A DNA stretch of 25,765 nucleotides from Mycolicibacterium porcinum (GTDB lineage: Bacteria; Actinomycetota; Actinomycetes; Mycobacteriales; Mycobacteriaceae). A program made the translations under genes and the position numbers. The notes under the pieces are model-generated. The model worked only from the letters and a program-made list of their open reading frames with translations. It made no database searches and was not told the origin of the DNA. Location: positions 1-25,765 of the forward strand of contig MSTD01000038.1 in assembly GCA_001942045.1 (NCBI GenBank). Direction: 5' to 3'. This document shows, in pieces, positions 1 to 9,417 of the stretch (within the stretch, counting starts at the first letter, position 1; each line of letters begins with the position of its first letter).

Positions 1-1
1 G

Positions 2-1213
2 ACCTCCTCCTCAGGCTCGCCGGTCTATCTCGATCACGCCGCCACCACCCCGATGCACGCCGCTGCCATCGAGGCGATGACCGCTGCGCTGGCCACCGTC
101 GGCAACGCGTCTTCCCTGCACGGCTCCGGTCGCCAGGCCCGCCGGCGGATGGAGGAGGCCCGCGAGACGTTGGCTCGCCTCCTGGGCTGCCGCCCGTCGG
201 AGGTGATCTTCACCGCCGGGGGCACCGAGAGCGACAACCTCGCCGTCAAGGGCATCTACTGGGCCCGCCGCGATGCCGAGCCGGCCCGGCGCCGGATCAT
301 CACCACCGCCGTCGAGCACCACGCCGTCCTGGACGCCGTGCAGTGGCTGGTCGACCACGAAGGTGCCGAGGTGACCTGGTTGCCGGTCGACGCCGAGGGG
401 GCTGTCGCACCCGAGTCGCTGCGCGCTGCGCTCGAGGACGGCGCCGGGCCCGCTGACGTGGCCCTGATCAGCATCATGTGGGCCAACAACGAAGTCGGCA
501 CGATCATGCCGATCGCCGAGCTGGCCGCCGTCGCTGCCGAGTTCGAGATCCCGATGCACAGTGACGCGATCCAGGCCGTCGGGCAGATCCCGGTCGATTT
601 CGCCGCCGCGGGGCTGGCGGCGATGAGCATCGCCGCGCACAAGTTCGGCGGCCCGATGGGCATCGGTGCGTTGGTACTGCGTCGTGACACCGCGTGCGTG
701 CCGCTGCTGCACGGCGGCGGGCAGGAGCGCGACGTCCGGTCCGGGACACCCGACGTGGCCGGCGCCGTGGCGATGGCCGCGGCCGCCGAAGTGGCCATCG
801 GCGGGCTGGCCGAGCACAGTGCCCGGGTTCAGGCATTGCGGGACCGGTTGATCGACGGCGTGCTGTCCACGATCGAGGACACCCAGCTCAACGGCCCGCG
901 CGGGGCCGGGCGGCTGCCGGCGAACACTCACTTCACTTTCCGCGGTTGCGAAGGAGATTCGCTGCTGATGCTGCTCGACGCCAAGGGTGTCGAATGCTCC
1001 ACCGGCTCGGCCTGCACCGCGGGTGTGGCGCAGCCGTCGCACGTCCTGATCGCCATGGGCGCCGACCCGGCCACCGCGCGCGGATCACTGCGGTTCTCGT
1101 TGGGACACACCAGCACCGATGCCGACGTCGACGCGGTGCTCGACGTGCTGCCCGCAGCCGTCGAGCGAGCCCGGCAGGCGGCACTGGCCAGTGCGGGGAG
1201 GACGTTCTCATGA
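2..1213 (+). CDS. iscS: Cysteine desulfurase, IscS/NifS-like (5' end outside window)
   Basis: PLP-dependent enzyme that removes sulfur from L-cysteine and carries it as a persulfide. The reading frame is open from base 2 and begins with a segment containing [11 protein letters not shown], the usual N-terminal motif of the family, so the true start lies just before the window; the first in-frame ATG at 53 is internal to that motif. The PLP lysine is visible in AAHKFGG (codon 641-643) and the persulfide cysteine in STGSACTAG (codon 1013-1015). The TESDN and SDAIQAVG segments also fit. The stop overlaps the mnmA start by 4 nt (ATGA), so the most likely sulfur acceptor is MnmA, although a general role in Fe-S assembly is equally possible. 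It corresponds to M. tuberculosis Rv3025c. The family is certain; the symbol is less so, because NifS-like paralogs are hard to separate. Confidence 0.95.
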   Translation, partial: TSSSGSPVYLDHAATTPMHAAAIEAMTAALATVGNASSLHGSGRQARRRMEEARETLARLLGCRPSEVIFTAGGTESDNLAVKGIYWARRDAEPARRRIITTAVEHHAVLDAVQWLVDHEGAEVTWLPVDAEGAVAPESLRAALEDGAGPADVALISIMWANNEVGTIMPIAELAAVAAEFEIPMHSDAIQAVGQIPVDFAAAGLAAMSIAAHKFGGPMGIGALVLRRDTACVPLLHGGGQERDVRSGTPDVAGAVAMAAAAEVAIGGLAEHSARVQALRDRLIDGVLSTIEDTQLNGPRGAGRLPANTHFTFRGCEGDSLLMLLDAKGVECSTGSACTAGVAQPSHVLIAMGADPATARGSLRFSLGHTSTDADVDAVLDVLPAAVERARQAALASAGRTFS

Positions 1214-2280
1214 GGGTCCTGGTCGCGATGAGCGGCGGCGTGGATTCCTCGGTGGCCGCCGCCCGGATGGTCGATGCCGGCCACGACGTCGTCGGAGTAC
1301 ACATGGCGCTGTCGTCGGCCCCGGGCACGTTGCGCACCGGATCGCGCGGCTGCTGCTCCAAGGAGGACGCCGGCGATGCCCGCCGGGTCGCCGACATTCT
1401 CGACATCCCGTTCTACGTATGGGATTTCGCCGACCGGTTCAAGGACGACGTGATCGACGACTTCGTCGAGTCATACGCCCGCGGCGAGACCCCGAATCCC
1501 TGTGTGCGGTGCAATGAGCGGATCAAGTTCTCCGCGCTGGCGGCACGGGCGCTGGCGCTTGGTTTCGATGCGGTGGCCACCGGTCACTACGCCCGACTGG
1601 CCGACGGCCGGCTGCGCCGCGCGGTCGACGCCGACAAGGACCAGTCCTATGTGCTGGGTGTGCTGACCGCCGAACAGCTCGCGCATGCGATCTTCCCGAT
1701 CGGCGACACCCCCAAGCCGCAGATCCGAGCCGAGGCCGCCGAGCGTGGCCTGGCCGTCGCGAAAAAGCCCGACAGTCATGACATCTGCTTCATCCCTTCC
1801 GGTGACACCCAGGCATTCCTGGGCGCCCGTATCGGCATCCGGCCCGGAGCGGTGCTCGACAACGACGGCACGGTGCTCGCCGAACACGAAGGCGTACACG
1901 GCTTCACGATCGGGCAGCGCAAGGGTCTCGGGATCCCGGGTCCCGGCGCCGACGGCCGGCCGCGCTATGTCACCGCCATCGACGCCGAGACCGGCACGGT
2001 GCGGGTCGGACCCCTCGAGGACCTTGAGGTGCGGGAGCTGTTCGGCGACAAGCCGGTGTTCACCAGCGGCACCCCCATCGACGGTCCCGTGGAATGCCAG
2101 ATTCAGGTGCGCGCGCACGGCGGGATCACCGATGCGGTGGCCGAACTGCGTGACGGTCGACTGGTGGTGTCCCTGCGGGCTCCGCTGCGCGGGGTAGCAC
2201 CCGGTCAGACCATGGTGCTGTACCGGCCCGACGCCGAGGGCGACGAGGTCATCGCCAGCGCGACCATCGCACGCGCGTGA
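1210..2280 (+). CDS. mnmA: tRNA-specific 2-thiouridylase MnmA (TrmU)
   Basis: Forms 2-thiouridine at wobble U34 of Lys, Glu and Gln tRNAs: ATP adenylates the uridine, then a protein persulfide donates sulfur. The 356-aa product begins with the PP-loop SGGVDSS (residues 8-14). The two expected catalytic cysteines are C101 in NPCVRCN and C193 in DICFIPSGD, matching the C102/C199 pair of the E. coli enzyme. GHYARL and the QRKGLG segment are also typical. Length is normal. The ATG at 1210 is chosen because it starts exactly at the [10 protein letters not shown] motif and overlaps the desulfurase stop. An open frame extends upstream to 694 but only as an out-of-frame shadow of the desulfurase. The 3' end overlaps the next gene by 4 nt (GTGA), so all three genes are probably one coupled mRNA. 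Confidence 0.97.
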   Translation: MRVLVAMSGGVDSSVAAARMVDAGHDVVGVHMALSSAPGTLRTGSRGCCSKEDAGDARRVADILDIPFYVWDFADRFKDDVIDDFVESYARGETPNPCVRCNERIKFSALAARALALGFDAVATGHYARLADGRLRRAVDADKDQSYVLGVLTAEQLAHAIFPIGDTPKPQIRAEAAERGLAVAKKPDSHDICFIPSGDTQAFLGARIGIRPGAVLDNDGTVLAEHEGVHGFTIGQRKGLGIPGPGADGRPRYVTAIDAETGTVRVGPLEDLEVRELFGDKPVFTSGTPIDGPVECQIQVRAHGGITDAVAELRDGRLVVSLRAPLRGVAPGQTMVLYRPDAEGDEVIASATIARA

Positions 2281-3287
2281 GCGCCTTCGCAACGGCGACC
2301 GGTATCGGATCCTGGCCCGGCACTGACGCGCGGGCCGCTGCCGAAGTCGTCGTCGGTGAACTGCACAACCTGTCGCATCTCGTAGAGCTTCCGGCCCGGG
2401 GGATCGGCGCCGACCTGATCGGGCGCGGCGGGGCCATGCTGGTCGACATCGGCATCGACACCGTCCCACGCGGCTACCGCATCGCCGGTCGTCGCACCGC
2501 TGCGCTGCGTCGCGCGGTGAGCCTGCTCGGCGAGGACATCGACGCCCTGGAAGAGGCCTGGGAACGCGCCGGGCTGCGGGGTAGTGGCCGCGCGGTCAAG
2601 GTGCAGGCGCCCGGCCCGATCACGCTGGCCGCGCAGCTGGAATTGCCCAATGGGCATCGCGCCATCACCGATCACGGTGCGCTGCGCGACCTTTCGGCCT
2701 CACTCGCCGAGGGTCTGGCGATCCACCGGGCCGAGGTGGCCCGGCGGCTGGAGACCCCGGTGGTGGTCCAACTCGACGAGCCGTCGTTGCCTGCCGCGCT
2801 GGCGGGCCGGCTCTCCGGCGTCACCAGCTTCACCCCGGTTCATCCCGTGGACGAGCCGTTGGCGATGAACCTGATCGATGCGTGTGTGGCGGCGGCCGGC
2901 GCCGACGTCGCGCTGCATAGCTGCGCACCCGAACTGCCGTGGAAGGCGTTGTTGCGCAGTGCTGTTCACGCGGTGTCGGTCGACGTCTCGACCCTGACGC
3001 CGGCTGATTTGGACGGTGTCGGGGAGTTCGTCGACTCCGGGCGCACGGTGCTGCTCGGTGTGGTGCCCTCGGTGGCGCCCGAGAGCAGGCCGTCGGTCGA
3101 AGAGGTCGCCAAGGCGGCGGTGACGCTCACCGACCGGCTCGGGTTCGCGCGGGCCGTGCTGAGAGATCGCATCGGCATCACGCCGTCCTGTGGTCTGGCC
3201 GGCGCTACGTCGCAGTGGGCGCGTACCGCTGTGGAGCTCGCCCAGAAGGCCGCCGACGCCTTCGTCGAAGATCCGGACGCCATCTAG
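2277..3287 (+). CDS. Short MetE-like (cobalamin-independent methionine synthase C-terminal domain) protein
   Basis: A 336-aa protein matching the Rv3015c type, usually annotated as 'vitamin B12-independent methionine synthase family'. It is about the size of one MetE barrel, not the roughly 750-aa two-domain MetE. Visible MetE/UROD-like elements are GSWPGT (11-16), QLDEPSLP (165-172), an HxC pair in [10 protein letters not shown] (H214, C216), VSVDVS (D236) and PSCGLAG (C305). These could form the Zn site, with Asp in place of the MetE Glu (inferred by eye, not aligned). The substrate is unknown: a methyltransferase acting on a homocysteine-like thiol is plausible, but no corrinoid or folate partner is nearby. 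The GTG start overlaps the mnmA stop, which ties it to the sulfur-transfer operon. It contrasts with full MetE in lacking the N-terminal folate domain. Confidence 0.85.
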   Translation: MSAFATATGIGSWPGTDARAAAEVVVGELHNLSHLVELPARGIGADLIGRGGAMLVDIGIDTVPRGYRIAGRRTAALRRAVSLLGEDIDALEEAWERAGLRGSGRAVKVQAPGPITLAAQLELPNGHRAITDHGALRDLSASLAEGLAIHRAEVARRLETPVVVQLDEPSLPAALAGRLSGVTSFTPVHPVDEPLAMNLIDACVAAAGADVALHSCAPELPWKALLRSAVHAVSVDVSTLTPADLDGVGEFVDSGRTVLLGVVPSVAPESRPSVEEVAKAAVTLTDRLGFARAVLRDRIGITPSCGLAGATSQWARTAVELAQKAADAFVEDPDAI

Positions 3288-3292
3288 GAAAG

Positions 3293-3308
3293 GCAACCAA
3301 AGGGTTGC
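3293..3308. promoter_or_regulatory. Candidate ArsR operator O1 overlapping the -35 box
   Basis: Perfect 6-bp inverted repeat GCAACC-AAAG-GGTTGC. It overlaps the proposed -35 hexamer of the SRPBCC/ArsR promoter. A near-identical second copy lies 46 bp downstream, centre to centre. Assignment to the adjacent ArsR protein is inference from position and symmetry. Confidence 0.65.
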
Positions 3309-3333
3309 GCTTGCCGGGGCCGAGTCGTAGGCT
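3305..3333 (+). promoter_or_regulatory. Promoter of the SRPBCC-ArsR pair
   Basis: TTGCGC (3305-3310), a 17-bp spacer and TAGGCT (3328-3333) form a good sigma-A-type promoter. The predicted transcription start is near 3340, giving a short leader that carries GAAAGG (3345-3350) six bases before the ATG at 3357. Confidence 0.6.
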
Positions 3334-3338
3334 GAAGG

Positions 3339-3354
3339 GCAACTGAAAGGTTGC
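3339..3354. promoter_or_regulatory. Candidate ArsR operator O2 over the transcription start and RBS
   Basis: Inverted repeat GCAACT-GAAA-GGTTGC with one mismatch at the inner base pair. It is the second copy of the O1 motif and covers the expected +1 and the Shine-Dalgarno sequence. Together with O1 it brackets the promoter. Confidence 0.6.
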
Positions 3355-3356
3355 AT

Positions 3357-3851
3357 ATGAGTACTGATCGGATCGAGAAACAAGTTCTGCTCAAGGCGCC
3401 TCTGGACCGGGTGTGGCGGGCCATCAGCGACTCCGAGGAATTCGGCCGCTGGTTCGGGGTCCGGTTCGACGGGCCGTTCGTCGCTGGGGAGTCCGTCAAC
3501 GGGGTGATCACGCCGACCGAGGTCGACGAGGAGGTCGCCGCCATGCAGGAGCCGTATGTGGGTGAGGCCGACGCCTGGCACATCGTGGCGGTCGAGCCGC
3601 CGCATCGACTGGCATTCCGCTGGCACCCGTACGCCGTCGAACCCGGCTCCCGTGAGCCGGAGGCGCCCACCACCCTCGTCGAGTTCACCCTGGCCGAGGC
3701 CGACGGCGGGGTTCTGCTGCGGATCGTCGAATCGGGATTCGACGCGATTCCCGCCGAGCGGCGGAAGTCGGCGTTCGAGGCCAACAGTCAGGGTTGGGCC
3801 CATCAGGCCGAGATGGTGCGCAAGTACCTCGCGCTCGGCGAGCCGGTGTGA
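3357..3851 (+). CDS. SRPBCC / AHSA1-family protein
   Basis: A 164-aa single-domain START-like (SRPBCC) protein of the 'activator of Hsp90 ATPase homolog 1-like' type. Family features are an N-terminal strand with KAPLDRVWRAISD, the segment FGRWFGVRFDGPF, a central PPHRLAFRWHP strand, and a C-terminal long helix around NSQGWAHQAEMVRKYL. These domains form a deep hydrophobic pocket; the ligand cannot be told from sequence. The ATG at 3357 is chosen over an in-frame TTG two codons earlier because GAAAGG sits six bases upstream of the ATG and the TTG lies inside the operator. The gene overlaps the ArsR gene by 4 nt (GTGA). AHSA1 genes paired with ArsR regulators are common in actinobacteria, for example M. 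tuberculosis Rv2034/Rv2035, where the order is reversed. Confidence 0.88.
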   Translation: MSTDRIEKQVLLKAPLDRVWRAISDSEEFGRWFGVRFDGPFVAGESVNGVITPTEVDEEVAAMQEPYVGEADAWHIVAVEPPHRLAFRWHPYAVEPGSREPEAPTTLVEFTLAEADGGVLLRIVESGFDAIPAERRKSAFEANSQGWAHQAEMVRKYLALGEPV

Positions 3852-4171
3852 CGGCCGCCGTCGCCGAGCGCGCACCCTTGTTCGACGCGCTCGGTGATCC
3901 GAACCGGCTGCGCATCGTCACCCGGCTCTGCGAGGGCGGCCCGTGTTCGACGGTGCAGCTGACGCAGGTGATTCCGGTGACGCGGCAGGCCGCGACCAAG
4001 CATTTGCTGCTGTTGGAGGCGGTGGGTTTGGTGACCAGTGATCGCAAAGGCCGCGAACGCATCTGGCGGATCCAGCCCGAGCCGCTGGTGCAGGCCAGCG
4101 ACTACCTCACGGCGCTGTCACGGCGCTGGGACAGCGCGATCGACCGGCTGCGGGCCTACGTCGAGGACTGA
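3848..4171 (+). CDS. ArsR/SmtB-family winged-helix regulator
   Basis: A 107-aa DNA-binding protein with the compact ArsR fold: helix segment PLFDALGDPNRLRIVTRL (residues 10-27), recognition helix around VTRQAATKHLLLLEAVGLV, then the wing SDRKGRERIWRI. It has no CxC metal-binding motif in the recognition helix, so it is probably not an arsenic or zinc sensor; it resembles the metal-independent ArsR proteins paired with AHSA1 genes. The GTG at 3848 is chosen because it overlaps the SRPBCC stop and leaves a normal-length N terminus; a longer frame to 3794 only reads through the SRPBCC gene. It probably represses its own operon through the twin GCAACC/GGTTGC repeats. Its last 16 bases overlap the end of the convergent ligase gene. 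Confidence 0.9.
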   Translation: MTAAVAERAPLFDALGDPNRLRIVTRLCEGGPCSTVQLTQVIPVTRQAATKHLLLLEAVGLVTSDRKGRERIWRIQPEPLVQASDYLTALSRRWDSAIDRLRAYVED

Positions 4172-5742
4172 CGCCCCCGCAGCTCCCGGCGCAGGATCTT
4201 GCCTGCCGACGACTTGGGGATCGCGTCGATGAATTCGACCTGGCGCACCTTCTTGTAGGGCGCGACCAGGCCGGCCACGAACGCCATCACTTCGTCGGCG
4301 CTCAACTCCGACGAAGGCTGTTTGACCACAAAGGCTTTCGGCACTTCCTCGCCGGATTCCCGGTCCTGCACCCCGATCACCGCGGCGTCGGCGATGCCGG
4401 GATGGCCCAGCAGCACGGCCTCCAGTTCGGCGGGCGGGACCTGGTAGCCCTTGTACTTGATGAGTTCCTTCAACCGGTCGACGACGTAGACGCAGCCGTT
4501 GGCATCGACTTGGGCGAGATCTCCGGTGTGCAGGAATCCGTCGGCATCGATGGTCTCCTTGGTGGCCGCCTCGTTGTTGAGGTAGCCGGCCATCACGTTG
4601 GGCCCCTTGAACCACAGCTCGCCGGTCGCGCTCAAACCCTCTGCCGGGATGTCGATTTCACTTCCGGTGTCCGGGTCCACCAGCTTGCTGACTCCGTTGG
4701 GGACCGTCCAGCCGCACGAGTCCAGCGGGGCCACCGTGCCGACCGTCGCCAGGCCGCCGTCGTGTGGCGTGATGTGGCTGACCGGGCTCAGCTCGCTCAT
4801 GCCGTAGCCCTGAGACACCGTGCAGCTCAATCGGTCTGCCACGGCGCGGCCCAGGTCGGCATCCAGTGAGGCCGCGCCGGACAGGACGGCCCGCAGCGAG
4901 GACAGGTCGTACGAGTCGACGAGGGGGTGTTTGGCGAGGGCGACGGCCACCGGCGGGGCGATGTAGACGAACGTGCAGCGGTGGGTCGCGATGTTGTCCA
5001 GGAACTCGCCGAGATCGAACGACGGCATGATGACCAGCCGGGCGCGGGCGTGCAGGGCGGCGTTGAGCAGCACCGTCATGCCGTAGATGTGGAAGAACGG
5101 CAGCACGGCCAACAACCGGTCGTCGGCGGTCAGGCCCTGCAGCGGTCGGATCTGCGCCACGTTGGCCGTCAGGTTGGCGTGGGTCAGCATGACGCCCTTG
5201 GGGTTGGCCGTGGTGCCCGAGCTGTACGGCAGTACGGCCAAATGCGTGGCGGGATCGAAGCTCACGTCGGGTGCCGGGCCCTCGGCGCCGAGCCCGTCGC
5301 CGTCGAGCACCACCACGTCGCCCTCAGTCAGACCGGCTCCGGTTGCCCCCTCAAGGGCCTGCGGCAGCAGCGCGTTCACCGTGATCAGCAGGCGGGCCTT
5401 GGAATCCTTGAGTTGCTTGGTGATGTCACGCGCGGTGAACAACGCGTTGACGGTGGTGGCCGTGGCACCCGCGCGAAGGATCCCGTGGAACGCGATCGCG
5501 AAACCAGAACTGTTGGGGGACAACAGCGCCACCACGTCGCCGACCCCGATCCCACGTGCGGCCAACCCGCCGGCGAAGGCGTCGATCCGGCGCACCAGCT
5601 CGCCGTAGCTGGTCTCGGTGCCGGACTTGGCGTCCACCAAGGCGATCCGGCCGGCATCGGCTGCCGACATGTCGGCGAACAGGTAGTCGTAGACGCTGGC
5701 CGTGGGCAGGTCGACGTCGGGGAATGGGCTGGCGATAGTCAT
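4156..5742 (-). CDS. Acyl-CoA synthetase / 4-coumarate-CoA ligase-like AMP-forming enzyme
   Basis: A 528-aa ANL-superfamily enzyme that activates a carboxylic acid as the acyl-adenylate and transfers it to CoA. All core motifs are present in order: A3 loop YSSGTTANPKGVML (173-186), A5 QGYGMSELSP (311-320), TGELWFKGPNVMAGY (373-387), A7 HTGDLA (405-410), the hinge region VDRLKELIKYKGYQVPPAELE (421-441) and the catalytic lysine K515 in KSSAGKILRRELR. Length matches 4-coumarate-CoA ligases. The substrate is not readable: an aryl acid or medium-chain fatty acid is likely. It follows the MmcQ/YjbR gene by 12 bp and should share its transcript. Its 3' end overlaps the ArsR gene antisense by 16 bp. 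A mycobacterial fadD label would be a guess. Confidence 0.92.
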   Translation of the reverse strand: MTIASPFPDVDLPTASVYDYLFADMSAADAGRIALVDAKSGTETSYGELVRRIDAFAGGLAARGIGVGDVVALLSPNSSGFAIAFHGILRAGATATTVNALFTARDITKQLKDSKARLLITVNALLPQALEGATGAGLTEGDVVVLDGDGLGAEGPAPDVSFDPATHLAVLPYSSGTTANPKGVMLTHANLTANVAQIRPLQGLTADDRLLAVLPFFHIYGMTVLLNAALHARARLVIMPSFDLGEFLDNIATHRCTFVYIAPPVAVALAKHPLVDSYDLSSLRAVLSGAASLDADLGRAVADRLSCTVSQGYGMSELSPVSHITPHDGGLATVGTVAPLDSCGWTVPNGVSKLVDPDTGSEIDIPAEGLSATGELWFKGPNVMAGYLNNEAATKETIDADGFLHTGDLAQVDANGCVYVVDRLKELIKYKGYQVPPAELEAVLLGHPGIADAAVIGVQDRESGEEVPKAFVVKQPSSELSADEVMAFVAGLVAPYKKVRQVEFIDAIPKSSAGKILRRELRGRQSST

Positions 5743-5754
5743 GGCTGCTTCCGA

Positions 5755-6156
5755 TCAGTTCTCGTCGAGTTGTTTGATGAGCCGGCGTGAGGCGACCAGG
5801 CGGAACGAGGCGTCGACGAGTTCGCGAACCTCGACCCAATCCACCTTCGCCGCAGTGAAGTCCAAACCGAGCCAGCCGAACGGACCCATGTAGGCCGGGA
5901 AGAAGAAACGGCTGTCCTGCTCGAGCGCCCGGCGGTCGCTCTCGTCGACCTTGACCAGCAGCGAATGCGGATAGGGGATCATCTCGCCGCGCCCCTCGGG
6001 TTTGACGTTGCCGCCGTACATGGCGAACATCTTCGGGGCGCAGAACACCGGCCGGCCCCACGAGATCTTCTCGAAGGCCTCGGGAAAACCAAGGGCGACG
6101 GTGCGCAGTTCGGCCAGGCCCAAGTCGTCGTCGCGGAACATGATCGGGTGCGGCAT
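5755..6156 (-). CDS. MmcQ/YjbR-family protein
   Basis: A 133-aa protein of the MmcQ/YjbR family (double-wing or CyaY-like fold). Recognisable pieces are LRTVALGFPEAFEKISWGRPVFCAPKMFAMYGG, the central strand MIPYPHSLLVKVDESDRRALEQD, and FFFPAYMGPFGWLGLDF. Some family members are called DNA-binding, but for most no role is proven; I would not infer a regulator here. The ATG at 6156 follows AAGGGG directly, too close for an SD, and lies six bases after a TAATCT box, which favours a leaderless start. It heads a leftward pair with the acyl-CoA ligase and is divergent from ligA. Confidence 0.85.
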   Translation of the reverse strand: MPHPIMFRDDDLGLAELRTVALGFPEAFEKISWGRPVFCAPKMFAMYGGNVKPEGRGEMIPYPHSLLVKVDESDRRALEQDSRFFFPAYMGPFGWLGLDFTAAKVDWVEVRELVDASFRLVASRRLIKQLDEN

Positions 6157-6162
6157 CCCCTT

Positions 6163-6168
6163 AGATTA
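6163..6168 (-). promoter_or_regulatory. -10 box of the MmcQ/ligase unit
   Basis: TAATCT on the minus strand, with a 6-nt gap to the ATG at 6156. The predicted start of transcription coincides with the start codon (leaderless). No convincing -35 was found. Confidence 0.5.
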
Positions 6169-6226
6169 GTGGGACGCGCGGTACCGTCTGCGACCCGCGG
6201 CTGACTCCGGTGTCGGGACCCTGGAC

Positions 6227-8344
<2,118 letters not shown>

Positions 8345-8354
8345 ACCCGGCCCC

Positions 8355-9020
8355 TCAGCGCAGGATCGTGGCGACGATCCCGGCCAGGTAACCCAACCGC
8401 GCCACCTCCGAGGGGCGGAAACCCGGACCGCCGGGGCGGCCCAGCACGACCGCGGTGTCGTGGTCGCCCAAGGGCGCGGCGGCCAGCGTGGTGTCCATGT
8501 CGCGCCACACCTGCGGCACCCAGTCCGCATTACCGTCGAGCGCGGAGGCTTGCTGCAGCGGCAACCACGGCGCCGACTGCGCCTGGGTTTCGGGCGCGCC
8601 GTGGCTCGCGGCGATGCGTTCCACCCCGGTGGCGGTGGACCGGACCACGACGCACCAGCTCACGCGCAGAACCCGCGGCGCTTCCTCGGCGAGCACCCGC
8701 AGCCGATCAGCCTTGCCGTGCGCGGCGGCGACGTGGTCGATCAACTCAAGCTCGCGATGCGCCTCAAGCAGCCCGGTATGCGGGCGGATGCTGTCGACGT
8801 AGACGCCGGAGAGGTTCTCGGCGGCGGTGATCAAGGTGTCCGGCATGGAGCCCTGAGGCAGGTCGACGACCAGATCGTCGATCGCATAGCCGGTTCCCCG
8901 CTCGACCACGTCGAGCGACAGGATGTCGGCGCCGACCGACCCGAGGGCCACGGCAAGTGAGCCGAGGCTGCCTGGTCGGTCCTCCAGCTGGACCCGCAGC
9001 AGATACGAAGGCACGCGCAT
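8355..9020 (-). CDS. ACT-domain protein (Rv3013-like)
   Basis: A 221-aa protein with an N-terminal ACT domain (residues about 3-78): YLLRVQLEDRPGSLGSLAVALG is the classical first strand and helix, followed by SVGADILSLDVVERG. ACT domains usually bind amino acids, suggesting an amino-acid-responsive partner protein. The C-terminal half has no catalytic motif I recognise. The gene is conserved beside ligA and gatCA in mycobacteria. I start it at the ATG before RVPSYLL. An upstream in-frame ATG at 9050 would add ten residues containing CARC; the immediately preceding GTG at 9021-9023 is a second alternative with AAAGG next to it. The function is unknown. Confidence 0.85.
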   Translation of the reverse strand: MRVPSYLLRVQLEDRPGSLGSLAVALGSVGADILSLDVVERGTGYAIDDLVVDLPQGSMPDTLITAAENLSGVYVDSIRPHTGLLEAHRELELIDHVAAAHGKADRLRVLAEEAPRVLRVSWCVVVRSTATGVERIAASHGAPETQAQSAPWLPLQQASALDGNADWVPQVWRDMDTTLAAAPLGDHDTAVVLGRPGGPGFRPSEVARLGYLAGIVATILR

Positions 9021-9103
9021 CACCTTTGCACAGCGGGCGCACCGCGGCATGCCGGTGCACGGCCCGGAGCACTGCCGACGAGAGCCCGATTTGGTGCTTT
9101 GAC

Positions 9104-9109
9104 TAGGCT
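9104..9109 (+). promoter_or_regulatory. -10 box of gatCA
   Basis: TAGGCT with an 8-nt gap to the GTG of gatC and no SD sequence. Same hexamer as the serA and SRPBCC promoters in this window. Leaderless transcription is likely. Confidence 0.5.
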
Positions 9110-9117
9110 GCTTTGTC

Positions 9118-9417
9118 GTGTCGAAGATCTCCCGAGACGAGGTTGCCCATCTGGCGCGTCTGGCGCGTCTGGCGCTGACCGATGACGAACTGGACAGTTA
9201 CGCCGGCCAGCTGGATGCCATCCTCGGCCACGTCAGCCAGATTCAGTCCGTCGACGTCACCGGTGTCGAGGCCACAGACAACCCGCTGAAGGACGTCAAC
9301 GTCAGCCGGCCTGACGTCGTCGAGCCGTGCCTGACGCAGGAGGAAGCGCTGGCCGCCGCGCCGCGTGCCGAAGACGGGCGCTTCGCCGTGCCGCGGATTC
9401 TCGGAGAGGGTGAATGA
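9118..9417 (+). CDS. gatC: Asp/Glu-tRNA amidotransferase subunit C
   Basis: A 99-aa small subunit of GatCAB, which converts misacylated Glu-tRNA(Gln) and Asp-tRNA(Asn) to Gln-tRNA and Asn-tRNA. Recognised from [22 protein letters not shown] near the N terminus, the central [16 protein letters not shown] and the C-terminal [15 protein letters not shown]...FAVPRIL pattern. GatC wraps around GatA as a chaperone-like strap. The GTG start is placed by family length and the -10 box. It overlaps gatA by 4 nt (ATGA), so the two are co-translated. A tandem 9-bp repeat inside the gene (CTGGCGCGT) simply encodes the LARLARLAL helix. Confidence 0.96.
   Translation: MSKISRDEVAHLARLARLALTDDELDSYAGQLDAILGHVSQIQSVDVTGVEATDNPLKDVNVSRPDVVEPCLTQEEALAAAPRAEDGRFAVPRILGEGE

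Noticed and set aside
694..1209. Upstream extension of mnmA
   Set aside because: Out-of-frame Arg-rich translation of the desulfurase gene; the PP-loop protein begins at 1210.
3351..3356. TTG start for the SRPBCC protein
   Set aside because: It lies inside operator O2 with no room for an SD; the ATG at 3357 has GAAAGG six bases upstream.
2700..3875. 391-aa antisense open frame across the MetE-like and SRPBCC genes
   Set aside because: It spans two real genes and their promoter; the product is Arg/Gly-rich with no recognisable motif.
9021..9050. Ten-residue N-terminal extension with CARC for the ACT protein
   Set aside because: The ACT domain starts right after the later ATG; a lone CxxC without a partner pair is weak evidence.
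9044..9053. Palindrome CGGCATGCCG upstream of gatC
   Set aside because: Short, G+C-rich and likely by chance; it does not overlap a recognisable promoter element.
9132..9180. Tandem 9-bp repeat CTGGCGCGT in gatC
   Set aside because: It encodes the conserved LARLARLAL helix of GatC rather than a mobile or regulatory repeat.
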